From assembly GCA_004293725.1 (NCBI GenBank), contig REAW01000006.1, positions 186,001 through 250,000 on the forward strand: a DNA stretch of 64,000 nt, written 5' to 3'. This document shows, in pieces, positions 8,171 to 15,632 of this stretch (its first letter is position 1; each line of letters starts with the position of its first letter). The stretch is from Curvibacter sp. (lineage in GTDB: Bacteria; Pseudomonadota; Gammaproteobacteria; Burkholderiales; Burkholderiaceae_C). Below the pieces are notes generated by a model. The model did not search any database. It had not been told where the DNA came from and saw only the letters and a program-made list of their open reading frames with translations. Both the position numbers and the translations under genes were made by a program.

Positions 8171-8464
8171 TTAACGCTTCAATCCATCCTCCCGCTGCGC
8201 CCGCACCGCCAGCACAAACACGGTGTCGATCCCCGCCACATAGTGGTACAGCGCGACATAGCCGCGCCCGGCGCGGCCGATAACGAGTTCGCGTTTGCCG
8301 CTTTTCACTGGCCGCCCAATCAGCGGGCTGTGGGTCAGGATTTGGATGGCTTCCAGAATCTCGCCTATGCGTTGAGGTGCAGAGCCTGGGTCGAATTGGG
8401 CGATGTGCTCAAAGAAGCGGTCAAAGTCGTCAAAGACCCCCGGGGCCAGCTCGATGCGGGTCAT
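8171..8464 (-). CDS. RelE/ParE-family toxin
   Basis: A 97-residue protein with the RelE/ParE fold pattern: an N-terminal strand and two helices (FDDFDRFFEHIAQF, RIGEILEAIQIL), the HSPLIGRPV turn common in ParE proteins, then strands ELVIGRAGRGYVALYHY and DTVFVLAVRAQRE. It starts 20 bp after the stop codon of the RHH antitoxin gene, so the two form an antitoxin-first operon. ParE members poison gyrase and RelE members cut mRNA on the ribosome; sequence alone does not decide which applies, although the pairing with an RHH antitoxin is more usual for ParE. The protein looks full length. Confidence 0.85.
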   Translation of the reverse strand: MTRIELAPGVFDDFDRFFEHIAQFDPGSAPQRIGEILEAIQILTHSPLIGRPVKSGKRELVIGRAGRGYVALYHYVAGIDTVFVLAVRAQREDGLKR

Positions 8465-8484
8465 GCGCGGTGTGCCAAGCTGGG

Positions 8485-8769
8485 TTACTTGGCCAATTTG
8501 CGGGGGGCGGGCTTGCGGGCGGGCGCGCCATTGGCCCGTGCGGCAAGGTAGGCCTTTGCATCATCCCACGGCACGGTTTTGCCAGTGGCTTGAATGGTGG
8601 CCCATCGCTGATCAGCAACAGCGTTGAAGGCGTTGTCCAGTTCCACTTGCTCCACCGTTTGGGAGATGGCATCCAGAATGAAAGCATGGGCGGTTTTGCC
8701 CGCGTGCTGTGCGGCAGCGGCGATGCGGGCTTTGAGGTCGTCTTCAATGCGGATGGTGGTGGTGGACAT
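8485..8769 (-). CDS. Ribbon-helix-helix (CopG-like) antitoxin
   Basis: A 94-residue protein. I chose the ATG at 8769 because it gives the classic RHH start MSTTTIRIEDDLKARIAAAA; the open frame extends to 8847 but that extension runs through the operator. Residues 3-9 form the DNA-binding strand, followed by two helices (DDLKARIAAAAQHAG and TAHAFILDAISQTVEQ). The C-terminal part, including TVPWDDAKAYLAARA, should wrap the ParE-type toxin encoded next. The end is rich in Lys, Ala and Pro. A perfect inverted repeat 31 bases upstream (8800-8815) is the expected autoregulatory site. Confidence 0.85.
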   Translation of the reverse strand: MSTTTIRIEDDLKARIAAAAQHAGKTAHAFILDAISQTVEQVELDNAFNAVADQRWATIQATGKTVPWDDAKAYLAARANGAPARKPAPRKLAK

Positions 8770-8799
8770 GCTGCGGGCTCCTGGTAGATTTGGGAATGG

Positions 8800-8815
8800 T
8801 AGCACTTTCGTGCTA
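8800..8815. promoter_or_regulatory. Palindromic operator of the RHH/ParE operon
   Basis: TAGCAC-TTTC-GTGCTA: perfect 6-bp arms with a 4-bp spacer, 31 bases upstream of the antitoxin start. RHH antitoxins usually bind such palindromes to repress their own operon. Assigned from symmetry and position. Confidence 0.6.
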
Positions 8816-8888
8816 CAGGCTGAGACTTGAACTGCCCACTCTTTCATCCGCTACGCTGTGACCTTATCCACCCCACTCTGGAGCCCCC

Positions 8889-8996
8889 ATGCAACTCGGC
8901 TACACCATCCTCTACGTGCCCGACGTACCCGCCACGCTCAAGTTTTACCCCACAGCGCCCTGCTTTGAGATTGCGCTGTGCACCCCCGTGGGCTAA
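8889..8996 (+). pseudogene. Remnant of a VOC (glyoxalase-like) gene
   Basis: Only 35 codons, but both ends of a VOC protein are recognisable: MQLGYTILYVPDVPATLKFY is the usual start (first beta strand with the metal-side YV..V segment), then PCFEIAL matches the middle of the fold and CTPVG the usual last residues. Intact members have about 125 residues, so at least two in-frame internal deletions have occurred, at FY/PTAP and at IAL/CTPVG. The frame is open from ATG to TAA. The product could not fold as a VOC enzyme. Confidence 0.6.
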
Positions 8997-9171
8997 GCCT
9001 TTTGGAGGCAGAGCCGCTGATCGCACGTATCTGCGCGGCTACAATGCCGCTCGGGCTTGCAGGACGCCCAGCTCGCAAAAGCCGATGCACCTGTCACGCA
9101 AGCCACTATCGCTTGCATACCTCTCCTACTTGGCCCACTGCGAGAACGGCCATTGTTTTCAAGGAGCCGGT

Positions 9172-9696
9172 ATGCGCAATTCAAGCATTCCTACCCATAT
9201 TTCGTCCGCTGTTTTAACCGCTGCTGCGGTTGCCGGATGTTCACCTTCACACAAACCCATCAGCGCCGTCGAGCTGGCGTTACGCGAGGCCCGCGCGTTA
9301 CACCGCGCGTCCAAAGACGCGACCTTGTTGGTGGCCATGCCGGCCGTGCGGCGTGCACACACAGCAGGTGTATTGGCACGCCTGACGCTCAGTGCCTTGT
9401 ACCGCCAGCGCCATCTGCTGCAGCGCAAACACTTTCTGCGCACATTGTCAGTAGAGGCGGGCTTTGCCAGTTGGGACGCTTACCTGCCCGTTCTACGCAG
9501 CCAGCCGGCCCGGGCGCTTGAGCAGTGCGCCACGCGGCTGGAGTTTGGTTACCCCAACGCATGGTTTTCCACCTATGCGCAGGCCATCGCCTTTGCTGAC
9601 GAACACGGGGGCATGGTTATTCGGCATGGGCATCAGGCAATGGTTGTGCGGCCAGAGTGCAGCCCGTTGAAGGCAGAGGTGCAACATGGCACCTGA
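9172..9696 (+). CDS. Unknown protein, about 174 residues
   Basis: I place the start at the ATG at 9172, eight bases after a strong AAGGAG (9161-9166 region), and not at the far upstream limit of the open frame (8827), which runs through the VOC remnant. The protein has a short mildly hydrophobic N-terminus (SSAVLTAAAVAGCSP), then an alanine- and arginine-rich helical part (ELALREARALHRASKDATLL, RAHTAGVLARLTLSALYRQR) and a C-terminal section (FASWDAYLPV, AIAFADEHGGMVIRHGHQAM). I do not recognise the family. Its stop codon overlaps the next gene by 11 bases, so the two are translationally coupled. Confidence 0.55.
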   Translation: MRNSSIPTHISSAVLTAAAVAGCSPSHKPISAVELALREARALHRASKDATLLVAMPAVRRAHTAGVLARLTLSALYRQRHLLQRKHFLRTLSVEAGFASWDAYLPVLRSQPARALEQCATRLEFGYPNAWFSTYAQAIAFADEHGGMVIRHGHQAMVVRPECSPLKAEVQHGT

Positions 9697-10147
9697 CAAC
9701 GCATTTGAATTCGTCAGCACGTTGGCACTGGTAGGGTGGACGCTGCTGGCCACCGCCGTCGCATGCAAACCTGGCGCCATGCGCGACAGACTTCTGCAAA
9801 TGAGCGGACGGTTTGTGCCCTTGCTGCTGTGCACCTGCTATGTGGCTTTACTTGTACAACATTGGGGGAGTGCTCCCGGCGGCAACTTTGGCAGTCTGGA
9901 AGGTTTAACCACGCTTTTTGCATCGCCCGGAAAGCTCGTCGGCGGATGGGTTCACTTCTTGGCGTTTGACCTGTGGTTGGGCCGTTGGATGGTGGATGAC
10001 CTGGAGGCAAAGCAGCGAAGTCGTTGGCTGCTGCTGCCCTGCCTGCCTCTCACCTTTTTGTTCGGCCCCGCAGGCCTGCTGCTGCACTGCGGGCTGCTTG
10101 CTGCCCCGCTACCAGGCACCGGAGTTGTCGCAGCGCGTGGTGAATGA
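9686..10147 (+). CDS. ABA4-like (DUF4281) integral membrane protein
   Basis: A 153-residue protein with four hydrophobic helices: FVSTLALVGWTLLATAVACK, FVPLLLCTCYVALLVQHW, LVGGWVHFLAFDLWLGRWMV and LLLPCLPLTFLFGPAGLLLH. The VHFLAFDLWLGRWMVDD block and the FGPAGLLLH end are typical of the family named after the plant ABA4 protein. The bacterial function is not known. It overlaps the stop of the preceding gene by 11 bases. Confidence 0.75.
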   Translation: MAPDNAFEFVSTLALVGWTLLATAVACKPGAMRDRLLQMSGRFVPLLLCTCYVALLVQHWGSAPGGNFGSLEGLTTLFASPGKLVGGWVHFLAFDLWLGRWMVDDLEAKQRSRWLLLPCLPLTFLFGPAGLLLHCGLLAAPLPGTGVVAARGE

Positions 10148-10218
10148 TGCACTCCGCCCAATAAGCGGAGGAGTTTTTAACATTCAAGTGAGGCGCGGTA
10201 TTTGCTACTGGTTTAGGA

Positions 10219-10252
10219 GTTGCCCACGCACATTCCACGGGCGCTAGTTGGC
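10219..10252 (-). repeat. Dispersed intergenic repeat, copy 4 (partial)
   Basis: TTGCCCACGCACATTCCACG followed by GGCGCTAGTTGG shares the CGCACATTCCACxxGCGCTAG right half with copy 2. It covers the stop codon of the XRE regulator gene, so the repeat supplies that protein's last codons. Confidence 0.4.
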
Positions 10253-11071
10253 AATTTGACTCAATTGCGCGGTAAGCACAGCCCGCGTCGCCGCATCTGC
10301 CGGGAACACATGCTCCACCCGCAGTGATGCCAGCGTGATGTCTTGCGGCGTGCCAAAGGTAGAAAACATGCTGAAGAAGGCCAGCTCGCCGTGCGGGGTG
10401 GCAAAGCGGGTGGTGAGCACTGGGGCCATCTGGCGCGGCCAGGATGCGAGCGCCCTCTTGCCCAGGCGCTGCTGCATTTGCTGCGCCAGCTGCTCGACAC
10501 GGGGCAGGATGTCGGGCACCACGCTGGCGTCATCGCGCATGTGGGCCAGCAGGGCGGGGGCCACTTCTTCGAGGTTGGTGATGTGCCGGGTCATGCCCTC
10601 GGGGTGCAGCATGGCGTCGATCATGTTGACGGGGGTGCCGGCTGGCACATCGGCCATCCAGGGCATGAGGGTGGTGGCGAGCCACTGTGCGCCGCGGTTC
10701 ATTTGCAGCACGTTCCACGCCGCGTCCATCACCATGGCGGGCATGGGGTCGTGGGCTTGCAGCAAGCGGCCCAGCGCCTCGCGCACCGGGGCCAGCACGG
10801 CGTCTGCCAGTTCGCTGCCACGGTAGACCGGGGCAAAGCCGGCCTGCTGCAGTGCCACGTTGCGCAGCGCCAGCGGCGCTTGCAGTTCGTGCAGCCAGTT
10901 CAGCAACAGCTCGCGGCTGGGTTGGGCGCGGCCGCTCTCCACAAAGCTCACATGCCGTTGGCTCACGCCCATGCGCAGGGCCAGCTCCAGCTGGCTCAGG
11001 CGCTTGGACTTGCGCGCGGTTTGCAGGGTGGTTTGCAAGTTCTCCGACGGATGGGTGATGCTGGTTTCCAT
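10244..11071 (-). CDS. XRE-family regulator with MmyB-like ligand-binding domain
   Basis: A 275-residue protein. Residues 13-70 are a Cro/C1-type helix-turn-helix (LSQLELALRMGVSQRHVSFV and ESGRAQPSRELLLNWLHEL). Residues 90-270 form the PAS-like MmyB domain with its usual landmarks: PAMVMDAAWNVLQMNRGAQW, NMIDAMLHPEG, and the end segment FSTFGTPQDITLASLRVEHV with FPAD. Such regulators are often divergent from the gene they control; here the divergent neighbour is a small membrane protein (11199). The ligand is unknown, although fatty acids have been proposed for some MmyB domains. The last codons lie in an intergenic repeat copy. Confidence 0.85.
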   Translation of the reverse strand: METSITHPSENLQTTLQTARKSKRLSQLELALRMGVSQRHVSFVESGRAQPSRELLLNWLHELQAPLALRNVALQQAGFAPVYRGSELADAVLAPVREALGRLLQAHDPMPAMVMDAAWNVLQMNRGAQWLATTLMPWMADVPAGTPVNMIDAMLHPEGMTRHITNLEEVAPALLAHMRDDASVVPDILPRVEQLAQQMQQRLGKRALASWPRQMAPVLTTRFATPHGELAFFSMFSTFGTPQDITLASLRVEHVFPADAATRAVLTAQLSQIAN

Positions 11072-11198
11072 GCGGCAATTGAATCACAGCGCTGCGCATT
11101 CGCAATTACCTGCGACGTAATTGCGCGTATGCAAACGGCTGCGCACACTCCTTCCCGTCAGCAATGGTTGCCGACATCACTACTCACAAGGAATTCTT

Positions 11199-11492
11199 AT
11201 GAACAAGGCTTTGTTGATCTTCGTACTCGTTGTATTTAGTGCCCTGACCGGGTACACGCTGGTGCACTACGGCGGGCTGTTCGCTTGGCTCTCGTTTTAC
11301 ACGCGTGACCCGGCGAGTTGGCAAGTGGTTGCCGACCTGATCATCGCCATGTCTTTGTTGCTGGTGTTCATAAGACGCGACGCGCAAGCCAACGGCCGCC
11401 CGTTTGTGCCGTGGGCTGTGTTCTGCCTGGTGGTGGGGTCGTTCGGGCCGCTGTTGTATTTCATTACCGCCAAGAAGCGGGTTGAGGGCTGA
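11199..11492 (+). CDS. Small DUF2834-like membrane protein
   Basis: 97 residues. The ATG at 11199 follows AAGGA (11189-11193) and begins directly with a membrane segment; a longer frame from 11121 has no ribosome site. It has three hydrophobic helices: LLIFVLVVFSALTGYTLVHY, VVADLIIAMSLLLVFIRRDA, and WAVFCLVVGSFGPLLYFITA. The pattern, with D in helix 2, RRDA, and GSFGPLLY near the end, resembles DUF2834 proteins of unknown function. It is divergent from the XRE/MmyB regulator and may be its target. Confidence 0.65.
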   Translation: MNKALLIFVLVVFSALTGYTLVHYGGLFAWLSFYTRDPASWQVVADLIIAMSLLLVFIRRDAQANGRPFVPWAVFCLVVGSFGPLLYFITAKKRVEG

Positions 11493-11538
11493 GCCAGTCT
11501 GGCGGCCCTGGGGTGTGCGGGCGGGCGCTGGGTAGCAG

Positions 11539-12051
11539 CTAGTCAACCACCAGGTACCGAAGTTGCCACGCCGACCGGTTGATGTATTCCTGGTTTTTTA
11601 GTTCCGGGTTGGAGTCGTAGGGGTACACGATGAACAGGGGCCCCTTGGTGCGGACGGAAATGGCCTGGTCATTGATTTTGTGCGCCAGCACCATGTCAAA
11701 TTTTTGGGTGTCGCTGGCGGGGATGGTGGTTTGGTAGTCATTTACAGCCACGGCGTTCAGTGTGGTGCCAGTGGCTTTGGCTGCTGCCAGCACATCGCGC
11801 AACAGGGGGCCGGTAAATTTGACGGGGCGCTTGTCCCAGGGTGTTTGGGTGGTGAAGGTTTTTTGGGGTAATTTTTCCAGCATGGCCAGGTCAAAGTCGG
11901 CTCCGTTGGGGCTGTTCTTTGCGGAAATTTTGCCGGACACGGTCAAGATCACTTTGCCAACGGCGGGCTCTAGCGCGGCGGCGGGCACTACCCACGCCAA
12001 AGACAGCGACAGCGCGATGCGGGCAACAACCGGGGTGGTCCTGAACATCAT
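11539..12051 (-). CDS. Periplasmic sulfite-oxidase-fold (molybdopterin-binding-like) protein, copy A
   Basis: 170 residues with a clear signal peptide (residues 1-27, cleaved after AAALE or nearby). The mature part carries the small version of the oxidoreductase molybdopterin-binding domain: KVILTVSGKI, DLAMLEKLPQKTFTTQTPW, VKFTGPLLRDVLAAAKA, AVNDYQTTIPASD and RTKGPLFIVYPYD. It contains no cysteine, so the residue that ligates molybdenum in sulfite oxidases is absent; a binding or sensing role is more likely than redox catalysis. It starts 15 bp after the HD-GYP gene with GGAGG in between, so the two are co-transcribed. It is a clear paralogue of the protein at 35028-35540. The ATG at 12048 is an equally possible start. 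Confidence 0.8.
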   Translation of the reverse strand: MMFRTTPVVARIALSLSLAWVVPAAALEPAVGKVILTVSGKISAKNSPNGADFDLAMLEKLPQKTFTTQTPWDKRPVKFTGPLLRDVLAAAKATGTTLNAVAVNDYQTTIPASDTQKFDMVLAHKINDQAISVRTKGPLFIVYPYDSNPELKNQEYINRSAWQLRYLVVD

Positions 12052-12066
12052 GGGGCCTCCAAACTT

Positions 12067-14931
12067 TCAATTCTGGGTCGCACGGGACAAGGCGTCAACT
12101 TCCTCGATATCCACAAGATCCATTTGATCGGGATGGATGAATTCTTCAGCGAACACGAGCCACAGCTTGTGGTGCAGAAAGTAGTGAAAAAGCTGGGGGT
12201 CAATGTGCTGGTCTCGCGCCATGCGGGCCATGATTTTCAAAGACTCCGACAGTGTTTTGGGCGCTTTGTAGGGTCGGTCGGCTGCGGTTAGCGCCTCAAA
12301 GATGTCTGCCAACGCCATGACCCGGTCTGCTATGGTGAGTTGGGTGGCCGGCAGGCGCCTTGGGTAGCCACGGCCATCCAGTCTTTCGTGGTGGTTGGAG
12401 GCAATGTCTGGCACCTTGGCCAATTGTTCGGGCCACGGCAGGCTGCGCAACATGCTCAGGGTTTGGACCATGTGGTCATTGATCTTGAAGCGGTCTTCAT
12501 CTGTGAGTGTGCCCCGGCGTACGCCCAGGTTGTACAGCTCGCCCATGTTCTGCGCATGCTGGGGCAGCACCATGTCGAAGTGGTGGATGTTCTTGGGGTC
12601 GCCTTTTTCGACTGCTGGTTTGCGCTCCCCCCAGGGCACGACGTGGTCCGGCCGGTCGGCCAGCAGCCGCTCCACCGCTGGCAATGCGTCGCCGCCGCTG
12701 GTGCTTGCACGGCGTGCCTCTTCAGTTGACAGGCCCAGGCGCTTGTCAAAGTTCCGTTCCCAGCGGATTTCCCCAATGGCGGCCAGCCGCTCGATGTCGG
12801 CATCGGCCATGAACTCGCCACCCACATTGCAGCGTGCAACGAATGCAAAGTTGTCCTGCAATGTGTGTTGGCGCACAGCAAGCGCGTCGCCCAGGGTTTT
12901 GGCGTCGCCCCCGGCTGCGATGGCTTGCCAATGGTCAATCAGGGCATCGCGCCACAGCACTTCAAAGCGCATGCGCACTTCATGAATGCGGTTGTAGATG
13001 GTTTCCAGCTTGGTCGCTTTGTCGATGATGTGCTCGGGGCTGGTGACCTTGCCGCAATCGTGCAGCCACGCGGCCAGGTGAAATTCGTAGCGTTCATCCT
13101 CCGTCATGTTGAATTCCGCAAACGGGCCTTGGGTTTGCGCGCGCATGTGGTCCACCATCATCCCTGCCAATGCAGGCACGCGCTCGCAGTGTCCGCCGGT
13201 GTAGGGGCTCTTGGCGTCAATCGCGTCGGCCATGAGGCGAATGACCGAGTCGAGCAGGTTTTTCTGCGCATCTATCAAGCGCCGCGTCTCAATAGACATC
13301 GCCAAAATGCCCGACAGCTTGTAAACAAACTCGGTGAACGAGGGGTCGCTGTGGTCCGCGTCGTCGGTGTGCTGCAGCATGAGCAAGCCGTCCAGCCGAT
13401 CACTGCGCCCGCGCAGCTCAATTTGCATCTCCACTATGCCGGGCGCCAACGCGCGCTGGGCTGAGTTGTTTTGTACAACGGCGCTGTAGGCAAAGTTTTC
13501 CTGCGGATGCGCCAGCAAGTCCCCAAGTGTGGCGGCCCGCTGCATTTGCCGGGTTTCGTGGTTCCAAAGGTAAACGGCACCAGCCTGGCTGCGGGTTACC
13601 CTGACCATTTGGCGAAGCACGTTTTCCAGCATGCTGTCTACCTGCGGCTCGCAAGCCATGGTCTGGCTGATTTCCAGGAAGGTCTGGATAGTCTGCCCCA
13701 TTTCGTTGAGCACCACAGACAGGCTGTTAGCCTCCAAGACAGCGGTAGGCTGCGAAGGGGCTTGACGGAAATCGAACCGGCTCATCCGCTGGGCATGGAT
13801 CGTCAGCTTGCGCAGGCTGTCGCCAATTCGGCCACCGGCCCACCAGCCCACAGGAATGAGCAATAACGTCAGCGCTGCAATAAGCAGCATTAAATTTTCG
13901 GCTTTGGCCTGGAGCCCACCCAGCAAGTCATGGCTGGGAGATGCCGCCATCAGCCGCAAGTCGCCGGTGTTCCAGACATCAAATGGCAGCATCACGCCCA
14001 GCCACTCCTTCTCTTCCACCTCAAACGAAACCACTTTGCCCTGCGGCGGTGCCAGTGTGCTCAGTTGAAGCAGGCTGGGTACGCCAAGTTCTTCAATGGG
14101 CCTGAAGCCAAATCCGTTGGCCTCTTGGGTCAATACGCGCGTCATGTCAAAGTAGGCCAGCACTTTGTTGTGCCGGTTGACCAAGGCCATCTGCGAATTG
14201 GGACTCATGCGAAAGTCGGACAGGGTGTTGCCCAAGTCTTCCAGGACCACATCGATACCGAATACCGCTTTGCCGTTGTCACTCACCTGGCTCATGGTCA
14301 GCCCCACATGTTGTGTGGTGAAGAAAACATAGGGGTCCGACAGGAGTTGCGCATCCGTTCCGGTGGAGGCGGCAAACCAAGGACGGCTGCGAGGGTCAAA
14401 ACGGTAGTCCGGGCGCGCCCTGCGTTCCAGCAGATTCAGGTTGGCGGTGTAGAACAAGTACTCGCCCACCTGGCGGCCGTCTGCTTTGACCTCAACGGAC
14501 TGCACGAGAAAGTTGGATTTGGGTGGCGCGTTGAGTAGCTTGCGCGTGGCCTGTTTGTCCAAGGAGCGCACCAGAATGAATGCGCCGTTGGTGTAGCCGA
14601 CAAAAATGGATTCGGCCAGGGTGTTTGAAATAAGCACATCCGACAACGTGCGCAGGCGCAACAGGCGTTGCTCTTGGGTGGTAGCTTCGGCAAGGGGGTC
14701 GGTCGCCAGTATGCGCAGCGTCGCTTGTGCGGGCTCCGACATTCGGCGTGATTTTTCGGTAACCAACAGCCCGGAGTCCAGCGCCGACTTGGCGGCCGTT
14801 TCCACCATGGAGTCCCGCGCTCCACCCCACCCCAAGCCCACCACCACTGCCGAGAAGGAGGCCATGCACACGACCACCACCATGGACAACCAGAGTCGTA
14901 TGGGCCAACCATTGGATGAAGCAGAACCCAT
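12067..14931 (-). CDS. Membrane HD-GYP protein with periplasmic Cache-like sensor and GAF domain (c-di-GMP phosphodiesterase)
   Basis: 954 residues from the ATG at 14931, which follows AGAGGA; the frame is open to 15141 but that part has no good start. Order: membrane helix (LWLSMVVVVCMASFSAVVVG), a periplasmic region of about 310 residues of dCache type (YRFDPRSRPWFAAST, DPYVFFTTQHVGLTMSQV), a second helix (LMLLIAALTLLLIPVGWWAG), HAMP linker, GAF domain, then HD-GYP. The HD half shows HDCGKV and the GYP half HHERLDGRGYPRRL, so the metal site looks intact. The domain is split by an insert of about 200 residues, as in other Burkholderiales homologues. Expected role: hydrolysis of cyclic di-GMP in response to a periplasmic signal. 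It is followed 15 bp later by the periplasmic sulfite-oxidase-fold protein. Confidence 0.85.
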   Translation of the reverse strand: MGSASSNGWPIRLWLSMVVVVCMASFSAVVVGLGWGGARDSMVETAAKSALDSGLLVTEKSRRMSEPAQATLRILATDPLAEATTQEQRLLRLRTLSDVLISNTLAESIFVGYTNGAFILVRSLDKQATRKLLNAPPKSNFLVQSVEVKADGRQVGEYLFYTANLNLLERRARPDYRFDPRSRPWFAASTGTDAQLLSDPYVFFTTQHVGLTMSQVSDNGKAVFGIDVVLEDLGNTLSDFRMSPNSQMALVNRHNKVLAYFDMTRVLTQEANGFGFRPIEELGVPSLLQLSTLAPPQGKVVSFEVEEKEWLGVMLPFDVWNTGDLRLMAASPSHDLLGGLQAKAENLMLLIAALTLLLIPVGWWAGGRIGDSLRKLTIHAQRMSRFDFRQAPSQPTAVLEANSLSVVLNEMGQTIQTFLEISQTMACEPQVDSMLENVLRQMVRVTRSQAGAVYLWNHETRQMQRAATLGDLLAHPQENFAYSAVVQNNSAQRALAPGIVEMQIELRGRSDRLDGLLMLQHTDDADHSDPSFTEFVYKLSGILAMSIETRRLIDAQKNLLDSVIRLMADAIDAKSPYTGGHCERVPALAGMMVDHMRAQTQGPFAEFNMTEDERYEFHLAAWLHDCGKVTSPEHIIDKATKLETIYNRIHEVRMRFEVLWRDALIDHWQAIAAGGDAKTLGDALAVRQHTLQDNFAFVARCNVGGEFMADADIERLAAIGEIRWERNFDKRLGLSTEEARRASTSGGDALPAVERLLADRPDHVVPWGERKPAVEKGDPKNIHHFDMVLPQHAQNMGELYNLGVRRGTLTDEDRFKINDHMVQTLSMLRSLPWPEQLAKVPDIASNHHERLDGRGYPRRLPATQLTIADRVMALADIFEALTAADRPYKAPKTLSESLKIMARMARDQHIDPQLFHYFLHHKLWLVFAEEFIHPDQMDLVDIEEVDALSRATQN

Positions 14932-15156
14932 TGTCAAAATCCTCTTTGTGGAGACGTTGATGCCAGGAAGCGCAAACCTCCACAAAGCGCGCTGCGGGGG
15001 CTCCTCAGGGTACTCGGAAAATGGGGTGTCGAACCGCATCCATGAAAACAGATACTGGAAATTCCTTGTCGCGCGGCTGACATCACCCGGTCGCCGGGGA
15101 CGAAGTTTCCGGGTTGGCCCGTGATAGGGTTGCGGCTTCAATTATTGGAGCCACCC

Positions 15157-15552
15157 ATGTTCAGCCATGTCATCCTCGGGGTCAACGATCTCGAAGCCTC
15201 CCGCACGTTTTACGATGCCCTGTTGGGCACGCTGGGCATCAAGCCCGGCGCTTACAACCACAACGGTGTGGTGGGTCGCTACTTTTACCGTACCCCCACG
15301 GGCCTGTTGGGCATCACGCAGCCGATCAACGGTGAACCCGCTACCCACGGCAACGGCAGCACCATCGGCTTTGCCATGGCATCGACTGAACAGGCTGACG
15401 CGTTTCATGCGGCGGGTGTTGCCAACGGCGGCATTACGTGCGAAGACCCACCCGGCTGGCGTGAGGGCCCTTCGGGCGCGCTGTACCTGGCTTACCTGCG
15501 CGACCCGGATGGCAACAAGCTCTGCGCCCTGTTCCGCAAGCCCAAGGCGTAA
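15157..15552 (+). CDS. VOC family protein (glyoxalase/bleomycin resistance fold)
   Basis: 131 residues. The ATG at 15157 follows TTGGAG (15145-15150) and gives the normal start MFSHVILGVNDLEASRTFYD. Two beta-alpha-beta-beta-beta modules are visible. Conserved pieces include LGIKPGAYNHNGVVGRYFY, STIGFAMASTEQADAFHAAG and YLAYLRDPDGNKLCALFRKP, the last with the DPDGN turn and Cys in place of the usual metal-binding Glu pattern. The substrate cannot be assigned. It stands alone between the HD-GYP gene and the sugar cluster. Unlike the VOC remnant at 8889 it is full length. Confidence 0.85.
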   Translation: MFSHVILGVNDLEASRTFYDALLGTLGIKPGAYNHNGVVGRYFYRTPTGLLGITQPINGEPATHGNGSTIGFAMASTEQADAFHAAGVANGGITCEDPPGWREGPSGALYLAYLRDPDGNKLCALFRKPKA

Positions 15553-15632
15553 CGCGTAGGCGGCTGCCAATTCATTCATATTTGATGCACAATGGCCCGC
15601 TGTAAAAAAGTGCCGCCAAAGGAGACAACACT

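Noticed and set aside
8827..9171. N-terminal extension of the unknown protein (9172-9696) to 8827
   Set aside because: It would run through the VOC remnant and lacks a ribosome site, whereas the ATG at 9172 has a strong AAGGAG.
10343..11239. 298-codon open frame on the plus strand
   Set aside because: Opposite the XRE/MmyB regulator; Gly/His/Gln-rich translation without motifs and no ribosome site.
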